Assembly (NCBI RefSeq): GCF_020567525.1
Contig: NZ_JAJCVI010000003.1
Location: 434,001 to 498,000 of the forward strand
DNA: 64,000 bases
Reading direction: 5' to 3'
DNA from: Halorubellus salinus
GTDB taxonomy: Archaea; Halobacteriota; Halobacteria; Halobacteriales; Natrialbaceae
Below are positions 44,894 through 51,893 of the stretch, piece after piece. Numbering within the stretch: position 1 is the stretch's first letter; every line of letters starts with the position of its first letter. The position numbers were made by a program, and so were the translations under genes. The notes below the pieces were generated by a model. That model was not told where the DNA came from, searched no databases, and saw nothing but the letters and a program-made list of their open reading frames with translations.

Positions 44894-44954
44894 CGCGCCG
44901 ATCGCTCGTACGCTGTCAATTACTTAGCGCCATCGGCACCACCCGGTAGCTGGT

Positions 44955-45839
44955 ATGTTCCCACTCCAGCAGGAGCCACCGTTCGACTTCCAGCAGTACG
45001 TCCCGCCACTCGTCGACACGATAACGACGATCCTGACGTTCGCCATCGTGTTCTTCCTCGTCTACCAGATCGGACGATCTGTCTCGGTTCGGGCAGTGGA
45101 GAACAGCCTGCAACGTCGGGGTTTCGACGAGACGCTCATCGGGTTCGCCGTGAGTATGACCGTCCTCGTCACGACGGTGTTCGCAATCGCGATCGCTGCA
45201 ACGATAGCAGGGTTCGGTACCGTGCTCGCCGCGTTCGCGACCCTGGGTGGTGCGATCACGCTCGCGGTCGGGTTCGCCGCACAGGACCTCATCTCGAACT
45301 TCGTCGCCGGCGTGTTCATCATCCAGGACAAACCGTTCACAGTCGGCGACTGGATCGAGTGGGACGGGAAGGACGGCGTCGTTCGAGAGATCCAGATGCG
45401 GGTGACGAAGCTGGACACGTTCGACAACGAACTGGTGACGGTTCCGAACAGCGACCTCGCCAACGCGGCAGTCGTCAACAACGTCGCGAACGATCGACGT
45501 CGAGTGTCGGTCGGGTTCGGCATCGGATACGACGACGACATCGAGCAGGCACGGAGCGTCATCGTCGAGGAGGGAACCAGCATCGACGGCGTCCTCGAGG
45601 ATCCCGAAGCGACGGCGCCCGTCACGGAACTGGGTGACTCGGCGGTCGTCCTCTCGGGACGAATCTGGATCGATCCGTCAGAGCACAGCTACGGGGTGAT
45701 CCGGTCGCAGTTCGTCGAAGCGGTCAAGGAACGCTTCGACGATGAGGGTATCGACATACCGTACCCCAATACGGAACTCTCGGGCGGTGTGGAGGTCACG
45801 AACGACTCTGCGGGAGAGGGAGGCGTTGCTGGAGACTGA
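44955..45839 (+). CDS. MscS-family mechanosensitive channel
   Basis: 294-aa small-conductance mechanosensitive channel: helices at residues 15-40 and 65-85, the pore helix with Gly/Ala pattern (AAFATLGGAITLAVGFAAQDLISNFVAG), beta domain (DKPFTVGDWIEWDGKDGVVREIQMRVTKLDTFDNELVTVPNSDLAN) and C-terminal domain ending IDIPYPNTELS. It releases solutes on osmotic down-shock, which is meaningful for a halophile. No close operon partner; 61 nt after the MFS gene. Confidence 0.92.
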   Translation: MFPLQQEPPFDFQQYVPPLVDTITTILTFAIVFFLVYQIGRSVSVRAVENSLQRRGFDETLIGFAVSMTVLVTTVFAIAIAATIAGFGTVLAAFATLGGAITLAVGFAAQDLISNFVAGVFIIQDKPFTVGDWIEWDGKDGVVREIQMRVTKLDTFDNELVTVPNSDLANAAVVNNVANDRRRVSVGFGIGYDDDIEQARSVIVEEGTSIDGVLEDPEATAPVTELGDSAVVLSGRIWIDPSEHSYGVIRSQFVEAVKERFDDEGIDIPYPNTELSGGVEVTNDSAGEGGVAGD

Positions 45840-46040
45840 CCGAGTGGTGCTTCGAGACCCCTTCGCGGGTTCGTCGTCCCATCACCGGGTAGGGAGGCCG
45901 AAAACACTCGCGGCATCACGTAGGGGGACGCCTCGAAGTCGACGGTGACTGCGTTCGATTCGGCATCGACTCGGGGCTTCCGTTCGAAAGACGGCCGAAG
46001 ATCGGTACCCCCACCGGCACTCCCGGATGTGACGCGCGAG

Positions 46041-46709
46041 TCAGCGGTCCGCTGCCCTCGAATCGAGCCGGGCCCGCAACTGGTCGGAGAGACCGGTCAG
46101 GTACGTCGTCCCGAAGATGGCGACCAGCAGACCACCCATCGTGTTGTAGACGAGGTCGAGGAGGGTGTCCTCGAGGCCGTACTGGGTGAGCACTTGCGGG
46201 ACACCGAACGATTCTGCGCCCACAGCGATGTAGAACTCGAGGAGTTCCCAGAACACACCGAACGCCATCACGAACACCAGCAGGTACGCGAACGTGAACT
46301 TCGGACCTATGTGGATGTACTCGGTGTGTTCCTGGAGCGCTCGCGTCAGCGCGTAGGCCGACCCGACGACCAGCGACGAGGACAGCGCGTGGGTCATATG
46401 ATCCCACCACCACGTCGAGCCGTACAGAGTCGCGAAGTCGGGACCGAGGAGTGGCACCGTCCCGAGCGCGTGCAGGAACATCGCCAGCGTGACCCAGAGG
46501 ACGAGCCCCACGTTCATGGTGATCTGGTATCTCCGCTCCAGCACTGCCGGTAACTGCGTGACGATGAGCCCAACTACGGCGTTGACCGCGATCCCGGCGT
46601 TGCCGGTGTACAGCCCGATACCGAGAATGGCGACCATCACAGCCTGGAGGAACCTGACGAGCCCCGCTTGGGTTCGCCCGGAGAGACGTATGCGGTTCTG
46701 GAAACTCAT
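46041..46709 (-). CDS. DUF2238-like membrane protein
   Basis: 222-aa membrane protein with six or so helices. The stretch WWWDHMTHALSSSLV and FGVFWELLEFYI...DTLLDLVYNTMGGLLVAIFG carry the His and Glu/Asp pattern of DUF2238 (YjdF-like). Function unknown. Its ATG overlaps the stop of the upstream membrane gene (ATGA), so both are coupled. Confidence 0.75.
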   Translation of the reverse strand: MSFQNRIRLSGRTQAGLVRFLQAVMVAILGIGLYTGNAGIAVNAVVGLIVTQLPAVLERRYQITMNVGLVLWVTLAMFLHALGTVPLLGPDFATLYGSTWWWDHMTHALSSSLVVGSAYALTRALQEHTEYIHIGPKFTFAYLLVFVMAFGVFWELLEFYIAVGAESFGVPQVLTQYGLEDTLLDLVYNTMGGLLVAIFGTTYLTGLSDQLRARLDSRAADR

Positions 46710-47311
46710 AGCGCACTCACCCCCTCTCCGCCGATGCGGTCGCGATTAGCCCGGAGCCGTCGCCGGAAGTACACACGGAAGAGACCGCCGGCGACGAACC
46801 CTGCGAGCGTCGCGGCGGTGAAGATCGTCATCAGGTCCTCGTTGGTCTCGACGAACCCCGTTCCGAGATACTGAGCAGAAACCGCCGAGCCGACCGCCCA
46901 GAAGCCCGCGGTCGCCATCGTGGCGAGCACCACGAAGACCACGGCGAAGTTCGGCGTCATTCGCACCGTCCTGGTCAACTGGAGGGAGACGACGACCAGC
47001 ATCCCCAGCGCGGCGATGCTGAGACCGGTGACGAAGTCGGCGAAGAAGCTACTTCCGAGTCCCCCTACCGACAGGGGGATCGCACAGAGCAGCAACAGCG
47101 GCCACGGCACTGTCCGGGTCCACGTTCTACTGACGAGTGCCGGGGCGAAAGCGACGAGCGCCGCGAGGGCCGCCAGTGCCATCTGGACGAGCAGGAACTC
47201 CAGGAACGCGGTTATCGCCACCGTAACGAGCGCGCCGACGAGCACCCACGCGATGGCTGCGTTGATTCGCGTGTCCGTGACGAACCAATCTTCAGGAAGT
47301 TGTTGACCCAT
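46706..47311 (-). CDS. haloarchaeal multi-helix membrane protein, 201 aa
   Basis: Six predicted helices covering nearly the whole chain (e.g. AAIAWVLVGALVTVAITAFLEFLLV, PLLLLCAIPLSVGGLGSSFFADFVTGLSIAALGMLVVVSL, FAVVFVVLATMATAGFWAVGS). Family not recognised. Transcribed with, and overlapping, the DUF2238-like gene; the pair may form a complex. Confidence 0.65.
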   Translation of the reverse strand: MGQQLPEDWFVTDTRINAAIAWVLVGALVTVAITAFLEFLLVQMALAALAALVAFAPALVSRTWTRTVPWPLLLLCAIPLSVGGLGSSFFADFVTGLSIAALGMLVVVSLQLTRTVRMTPNFAVVFVVLATMATAGFWAVGSAVSAQYLGTGFVETNEDLMTIFTAATLAGFVAGGLFRVYFRRRLRANRDRIGGEGVSAL

Positions 47312-47323
47312 GCTCGATCTCGC

Positions 47324-47656
47324 TTATCGAACCGCCAGTCGCGATTCGTGCTGTCGACTCGTCGCGAGGGCGAGGACCGGGTTCGCGATGAACGTGATTC
47401 CCGCGAAGGCGTAGAGAACGGCGAGTATCGCCTGCCCGAGCACGTTCCCGAGCGCCCCTGCCGAGGAGACGTTCGCGGCGTGCACGAGCGCGCCGACGAC
47501 GAGAACTACGCCGAGCAAAACTGACACAGAGCTCTCCGTGGTCAGGGGGAAAACTACTGCGAGGAGTCCGAGCATCGCGATGATAACTCTGGCGACCGTC
47601 GCGGAGCGGCCCCCAATGAGGTTCGGTTCGACATCGACTGATGTGCTAGATTGCAT
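47324..47656 (-). CDS. small membrane protein, DUF308/HdeD-like
   Basis: 110-aa protein with four short hydrophobic helices (VARVIIAMLGLLAVVFPLTTESSVSVLLGVVLVVGALVHAAN and VLGQAILAVLYAFAGITFIANPVLAL). The duplicated helix-pair layout and the GITFIANP turn resemble DUF308/HdeD proteins. Same direction as the two membrane genes after it, 12 nt before the next, so an operon is likely. Confidence 0.6.
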   Translation of the reverse strand: MQSSTSVDVEPNLIGGRSATVARVIIAMLGLLAVVFPLTTESSVSVLLGVVLVVGALVHAANVSSAGALGNVLGQAILAVLYAFAGITFIANPVLALATSRQHESRLAVR

Positions 47657-47969
47657 CGCTTATAGACTCTGTAACTCCGCCTGAGAGCATAAGTCGGTTA
47701 GACCGTTCAGTCGAATTTCTCGCGCACTCGAACTCCCTATTCGCTGGTAAGTGTACCCCAATGGCACCGTCTAGATTATCATTCATCGATTCGTCCCCAT
47801 CCAGTCAGGTACTGAACTTCACCGAAACCCCAGTAGTTGAGACTGGTCGTCTCAATGCATAAGATTGGATTCGACGGTTGAACGCCAATCGTTTTCCCCG
47901 CTACCCCCTTCGATTGAATTGTACCGATCGCCGAGCACGTCGCACCGGCTATGAGTACAGGAAGCACGT
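47657..47969. promoter_or_regulatory. intergenic region with inverted repeat
   Basis: TTGAGAC, 5-nt spacer, GTCTCAA at 47837-47855 is a perfect 7-bp inverted repeat upstream of the small membrane protein/regulator pair and could be that regulator's own site. A minus-strand frame over 47779-47976 has no coding support. Confidence 0.45.
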
Positions 47970-48257
47970 ATGCCACTCGCTCAACTCCTCGAACAGTACG
48001 TCAGTCTCGGTATCTTCGTCCTCGCCGCGGGGCTCAGCATCCTCAGCTTCCTCGCGTGGCGACGGGAACGCGATGGCCGCATGCGAATCGTTACGCTCGG
48101 GTACGCGATGTTCGCCGTCTACGGACTCATCGTGTTCCTCGAGTACCCACTGCTCCCGTACTTCCCGTACGCGACGCTGGAATTGCTCGAACACGGGAGT
48201 GCAATCCTGATCCTCGGTGGCCTCCTGGCGTTTTTCGTCGCTTTGACGCGACACTGA
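47970..48257 (+). CDS. small three-helix membrane protein (DUF7521-like)
   Basis: 95-aa protein with three hydrophobic helices and the AWRRERDGRMRIVTLGYAMFAVYGL region seen in small haloarchaeal membrane proteins often placed next to a winged-helix gene (DUF7521-like). It is followed after 3 nt by such a regulator, so it may be a membrane sensor or anti-regulator for it. Confidence 0.65.
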   Translation: MPLAQLLEQYVSLGIFVLAAGLSILSFLAWRRERDGRMRIVTLGYAMFAVYGLIVFLEYPLLPYFPYATLELLEHGSAILILGGLLAFFVALTRH

Positions 48258-48260
48258 GCA

Positions 48261-48782
48261 ATGTCGGACCCGGATCTCGAATTGGCCTCTCGGCGGGAAA
48301 TCTACCAGCGGATAGCCGATACGCCCGGAATTCACTTTCGCGCGCTCCTCGACGATCTTGAGTACGCACAAGGGACGCTCCAGTACCAGCTCAGGTGGCT
48401 CGTCGATGAGGACCTGATCGACGTCTCGGACGACGGCAAGTACACGCGGTACTATCCGGCTGCCGAGTTCGACGAAGCCGATCGAATAGTGATGAACGCG
48501 CTGCGCCGGGAATACAGTCGCCGCATCCTCGCACATCTTCTCACGGACGGTCCGCTCTCGACAACCGAACTCAGCGACCGCCTCGACAAGGCACAATCGA
48601 CCGTCTCGTGGCATCTTTCGAAGCTCGCCGAGGCTGACCTCGTCACGAAAGAACGCGACGGCCGAAGTGTGGTCTACGAGGTCAGCGATCCTGACCAAGT
48701 CAGATACCTCTATACGGTTCACCAGCGCTCGTTCACTGACAAAGTCGTCGACCGGATTCTGGGGCTCTGGGACAGCTACTAA
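48261..48782 (+). CDS. double winged-helix (ArsR-like) transcriptional regulator
   Basis: 173-aa protein with two winged helices in tandem: residues about 8-70 (REIYQRIADTPGIHFRALLDDLEYAQGTLQYQLRWLVDEDLI) and 75-145 (EYSRRILAHLLTDGPLSTTELSDRLDKAQSTVSWHLSKLAEADLV). No metal-binding cysteines, so not a metal-sensing ArsR. Coupled to the preceding small membrane gene. Its stop overlaps, tail to tail by 4 nt, the stop of the di-heme-type membrane gene, so it is the obvious candidate regulator of that cluster. Confidence 0.85.
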   Translation: MSDPDLELASRREIYQRIADTPGIHFRALLDDLEYAQGTLQYQLRWLVDEDLIDVSDDGKYTRYYPAAEFDEADRIVMNALRREYSRRILAHLLTDGPLSTTELSDRLDKAQSTVSWHLSKLAEADLVTKERDGRSVVYEVSDPDQVRYLYTVHQRSFTDKVVDRILGLWDSY

Positions 48783-49321
48783 CTCGGGGTCGCGTTCGAC
48801 GGAATCCCTCGAAGCACTAACAGACGCAACAGGAGCACGTACACGAGAAACGCCACTGAGGGTCCCAGGAGAGGACGGATGAGTCCCGTCAGATCAGTCC
48901 CGATTGCGGCCGCGTGAATTGTCCCGAAGGTGAACCCAGCATACGCGAATGAGTGGACGACGCGTGGGCCCCAGGGGCGCTGGAAGCGTTTTGCGTCAGT
49001 AAAGCCGAGCACCGCGACGACGAGCATGAGCAGTGCCCCCGCACCTACGGCGATGCCGCCGAGAAAGTACGGTATCGAGTATGCCGGCTCTGGAACCTGT
49101 CCGGTGACGACGAACCACGCATCAAGGACACCGAGTCCCGCGTGTAGCAACGTGACGATCATCGCGAACACGGATAATTCGATATGGATTCGTTGAGCGG
49201 CCTCGTGGAGCATTCCAAACGACTCCGTGTTGTAGAGGATTCCCGTGAGAACTGCCAGATACAACGCCGGATACGTGACGAGTGCGGCACCTCGGTCGAG
49301 GAGCCAGACGAGCTGTGACAT
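48779..49321 (-). CDS. minimal di-heme (ferric-reductase-like) membrane protein
   Basis: 180-aa protein of about five helices. One helix holds H46-x13-H60 (RIHIELSVFAMIVTLLHAG) and another H123-x12-H136 (VVHSFAYAGFTFGTIHAAA). This is the exact spacing of the four heme-ligating histidines in ferric reductases and NADPH oxidases, which bind two stacked b hemes. Unlike those enzymes there is no FAD or NAD(P)H domain, so electrons must come from a partner or quinol. Last gene of a four-gene minus-strand run (acidic protein, ApbE, TSP3 protein, this one), with TGATG overlap to the preceding gene. Confidence 0.7.
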   Translation of the reverse strand: MSQLVWLLDRGAALVTYPALYLAVLTGILYNTESFGMLHEAAQRIHIELSVFAMIVTLLHAGLGVLDAWFVVTGQVPEPAYSIPYFLGGIAVGAGALLMLVVAVLGFTDAKRFQRPWGPRVVHSFAYAGFTFGTIHAAAIGTDLTGLIRPLLGPSVAFLVYVLLLRLLVLRGIPSNATPS

Positions 49322-49608
49322 CACGATGCCCCCGTCGTTTCGACGACATCGGGACAGCCGTCCGCGTCCTGGAACCCGTTTTTCGTTTCCGGTCGTGTCG
49401 GACACGTATCCGCGGAGTCGTTGATGCCATCACCATCGTAATCGGCTGGGGCCTGTCGCGTCGAAACAGTCTGGTCGACGAGGTCGCTTTGTTTTTGTTC
49501 GGTCGCTTGGGCGGCACGCACGTCTCCGATCTGCCAAAGAGCAGGGACAGCCACCACTAAGACGACCATCGCCACGACGGTGATTCGTTGCTTATGTGTC
49601 CAAGACAT
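49321..49608 (-). CDS. secreted-type protein with thrombospondin-3 calcium motif
   Basis: 95-aa protein. A hydrophobic N-terminal segment (ITVVAMVVLVVAVPALWQI) acts as signal or anchor; the rest contains DYDGDGINDSADTCPTRPE and NGFQDADGCPDV, a complete TSP type-3 (Ca-binding) repeat with two cysteines, and ends ETTGAS. Predicted to lie outside the membrane. It overlaps ApbE by 17 nt and the di-heme protein by one base, so it belongs to the same unit. Possible redox or scaffold partner. Confidence 0.7.
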   Translation of the reverse strand: MSWTHKQRITVVAMVVLVVAVPALWQIGDVRAAQATEQKQSDLVDQTVSTRQAPADYDGDGINDSADTCPTRPETKNGFQDADGCPDVVETTGAS

Positions 49609-50470
49609 GTGTCTCAAAGCCATCTGTCGTATGGAAGACGCCATCGTGGATGATGAGCGCCTCTAGACCCTCCCATTCCGATGCTAATTCGCGTGCCTTG
49701 GCAAGTGGGAGTGCCGCGAGGGTCGTCGCCAGGGCGTCGGCTTCCATACAGTCTCGGCGCGCCACGACGGTGACCGATTCATGCCGAGAGCCGAGCGATT
49801 CGGCGGTCGGATCGTAGATGTGGTCAGTGCCGTTTCGCGACCGTCGGTATCCGCCGGATGTTGCGACGTACCAGTCCGTGTCGAGGACCTTCAGCGGTGT
49901 GTTGTCACCGTACGGGCTCTCGATGGCGACCGGTCCCGTCGGTGGGGACATGTCACCGCCACCACTGACGAACCCACGTCGGCCGACGCCGTCGAGTGCT
50001 TCGCTGGCCCGATCAACGATGTACCCTTTTGCAAGGCCATTCAGGTCGAGTTCGACGTCGGTCGTGATGTGAGATTCGCTGATTTGGACAGTTCCGGCAT
50101 CAAACTCTGTTGGTAGCGTTTCACTGTCACCGCGCAGGAATGTTTTGAGGTCGTGTTCGACGCGGCCCTGATGAATATCGAACACCCTCTCGGTCCGGTC
50201 GTTGTATTCCAGCCCACGGCGAACGATTCGGGCAACGTGTTCGTTCCTGACTTCTCCTTTACCGTTGAGCTGGCTAACGGCACTCGCCGCATCGAAGGCG
50301 TTCAGCTGGGCTTCGAGTGATTCAGCCGTTTTTCGGGCCGCAGTAGCCCCAGCCTCAGCCCGAACGCCCGTCGCCTGAATCCGAAACGTCGTGTCACAAC
50401 ACTCGAACTCGCGGTGGGTGTCCCCGAACCGTTCGTAGACCGATGCGAGCGATCCCATCATCTCGGTCAC
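49592..50470 (-). CDS. apbE: ApbE-family FAD:protein FMN transferase
   Basis: 292-aa enzyme. Family motifs: LNGLAKGYIVDRASEAL (usual GGIAKGY), FVSGGGDM (usual NVGGD), and the C-terminal EADALATTLAALP (ADALATA). ApbE moves FMN from FAD onto Ser/Thr of target proteins, or trades flavin for redox partners. No signal peptide is seen, so it is probably cytoplasmic, unlike many bacterial ApbE lipoproteins. The GTG start overlaps the previous stop (GTGA). The gene order with heme-type and extracellular proteins implies a flavin-dependent electron route. Confidence 0.88.
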   Translation of the reverse strand: MTEMMGSLASVYERFGDTHREFECCDTTFRIQATGVRAEAGATAARKTAESLEAQLNAFDAASAVSQLNGKGEVRNEHVARIVRRGLEYNDRTERVFDIHQGRVEHDLKTFLRGDSETLPTEFDAGTVQISESHITTDVELDLNGLAKGYIVDRASEALDGVGRRGFVSGGGDMSPPTGPVAIESPYGDNTPLKVLDTDWYVATSGGYRRSRNGTDHIYDPTAESLGSRHESVTVVARRDCMEADALATTLAALPLAKARELASEWEGLEALIIHDGVFHTTDGFETHVLDT

Positions 50471-50787
50471 TCGTCCTCTTCGTGTTCTTCGTCCTCGTGT
50501 TCCTCTTTGTCTTCATCCTCGTCGTCCTCTCCATACTCCTCGTGTTCTTCGTCCTCGTATCCGGACTGTGTCTGGACTGCTGGGGTGAACTCCTGATTCG
50601 GCGTCGGCGCATCCGCAGTAACCTGTTGGGAGGCGTCTGACGCGGGCGTATCTGGTGAGTTAGGTTGCTCGCCAGCCTGCGCGAGGCCGCCACCGGGCAG
50701 CGCGAGGGCCCCGGCGACACCAGCTGTGAGGAGCGCACCGACGAGCGTGAAGGCGACGAGTTTGTTTTTCGGGACGGGAACGCGCAT
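50467..50787 (-). CDS. secreted/anchored acidic His-Glu-rich protein
   Basis: 106-aa protein. Residues 10-36 form a signal or anchor helix (LVAFTLVGALLTAGVAGALALPGG), then a Pro/Thr/Gln linker, then about 30 residues that are almost all Glu, Asp and His (e.g. EDEEHEEYGEDDEDEDKEEH), ending at residue 106. The tail could bind metal ions (Fe, Cu, Zn) or simply be solvated in high salt. First gene of the ApbE run; a 19-codon ORF lies directly upstream. Confidence 0.75.
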   Translation of the reverse strand: MRVPVPKNKLVAFTLVGALLTAGVAGALALPGGGLAQAGEQPNSPDTPASDASQQVTADAPTPNQEFTPAVQTQSGYEDEEHEEYGEDDEDEDKEEHEDEEHEEDE

Positions 50788-50789
50788 GA

Positions 50790-50849
50790 TTAGCTACCCC
50801 TCGGTTCAGAACCACTATCTTCGACGTGTCGGTCGTTGCGTTCTGCCAT
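50790..50849 (-). CDS. short upstream ORF of the ApbE operon
   Basis: 19-codon frame (starts MAERNDRHVE) that ends 2 nt before the ATG of the acidic protein. A TTACCAAGG TATA-like word (part of palindromic CCTTGGTAAGG, about 50873-50883) lies 24-34 nt upstream, which fits a leaderless start. Possible leader peptide. Confidence 0.3.
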   Translation of the reverse strand: MAERNDRHVEDSGSEPRGS

Positions 50850-51093
50850 TGCAAATAGAGGGTTGAGACAGCCTTGGTAAGGCGTTCGCGTCCAACCATC
50901 GAATTTTCGTACAGCTATCGAATCGGTTCAGAGCGCGAGGTGGATTCTGAGTATGTCTGTGACTTCGTTATCGAGCAGCTGGTACTACTGGCGGTCTCTC
51001 TGTTTGCTCTGCGTACGGAATGATTCGGCGGTTGTACGAGGATTCGATAGATGGACGCGAACGAACTTTTCGGCGTTGTATCTACGTATTTCT
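50850..51093. promoter_or_regulatory. divergent promoter region of the heme/flavin cluster
   Basis: Separates the minus-strand ApbE run from the plus-strand 236-aa heme-type protein. GTTGTATCTACGTATTTC (about 51075-51092) gives the plus-strand gene an AT-rich promoter-like leader. GGGTTGAGACAGCC near 50862 shares TTGAGAC with the inverted repeat at 47837, a possible common regulator half-site. Confidence 0.4.
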
Positions 51094-51804
51094 ATGCAGA
51101 CTCGTTTACAGCGAGCAAGTCTGGTCGTTGTACTCCTGCTAGTCGTTAGTGGAGTCGGCACTGTTCAAGCGGGGGCATCACCAGTAGGTGGTGATCATAT
51201 AGTCGTGAAAAATCTCGACGCAACAGAACAGTCACTCTCCCCTGTTTCGGACATGGGTGAATTGGATGGTGAGGAAGAGGAAGGTGAAGATGCAGAGGAT
51301 ACGGACGAAGATGAGACAGGCGCGAGTCTGATTGGAGATTGGTGGGGCCTTGGTGGCGAAGTGAATGAGGCTCCGTACATTGGTGTGGTTGAAGCTGGCG
51401 TTGTCTTTCTCGTCCTCGGTGTCCTCGAGTACAGTATTGTAAAGCGAAAGCGATTGCTGCCGGTGCAATACCGGCGGTATCAGTTACAAACACACCAGTG
51501 GGTCGTTCTCATCGGGACGGCACTAACGCTGCCACATTTCATTGCTGTCGAAGAGTGGGAAGGCTTCGGTCTCGCAGTTGCTGTCTTACTCGGTGTAGAG
51601 GTGGTGAGTGGCCTGTATGGTCGATATCTACATCGACACGTCGTCCGGCTTGGACGAGGCGATGAGACACCGTCAGTCGTTGGCCGTGTGCTGACCGTCA
51701 CCAAAGAGACTCTCTTTTCACGATGGCGACGAGTACACGTCTTGCTGACTGTTGTCACTGCCATCATCCTCGTCCTCCACATTATCACCGCTATCGGTGA
51801 CTGA
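51094..51804 (+). CDS. second di-heme-type membrane protein with acidic extracellular segment
   Basis: 236-aa protein: cleavable-type signal (residues 1-28), an extracellular stretch to about residue 85 with an Asp/Glu run (GEEEEGEDAEDTDEDE) and ETGAS, then four helices. H134-x13-H148 (THQWVVLIGTALTLPHFIA) and H215-x13-H229 (RRVHVLLTVVTAIILVLHIIT) are two bis-His pairs placed like those of b-type di-heme proteins. No flavin domain. It is transcribed away from the ApbE run and is probably its partner or parallel electron conduit. Confidence 0.65.
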   Translation: MQTRLQRASLVVVLLLVVSGVGTVQAGASPVGGDHIVVKNLDATEQSLSPVSDMGELDGEEEEGEDAEDTDEDETGASLIGDWWGLGGEVNEAPYIGVVEAGVVFLVLGVLEYSIVKRKRLLPVQYRRYQLQTHQWVVLIGTALTLPHFIAVEEWEGFGLAVAVLLGVEVVSGLYGRYLHRHVVRLGRGDETPSVVGRVLTVTKETLFSRWRRVHVLLTVVTAIILVLHIITAIGD

Positions 51805-51893
51805 CCTTCCCGTGGTCTCGACTCAGCCTGATAGTAGAGGAATGACAGCAAAGTTGGAATTGGCCCGTTTCGGATAGTGCCGCACATCTTTCG

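Noticed and set aside
47779-47976. 65-codon minus frame in the gap before the small membrane gene
   Set aside because: No homology, poor coding character, and it covers the inverted repeat and promoter region of the plus-strand genes.
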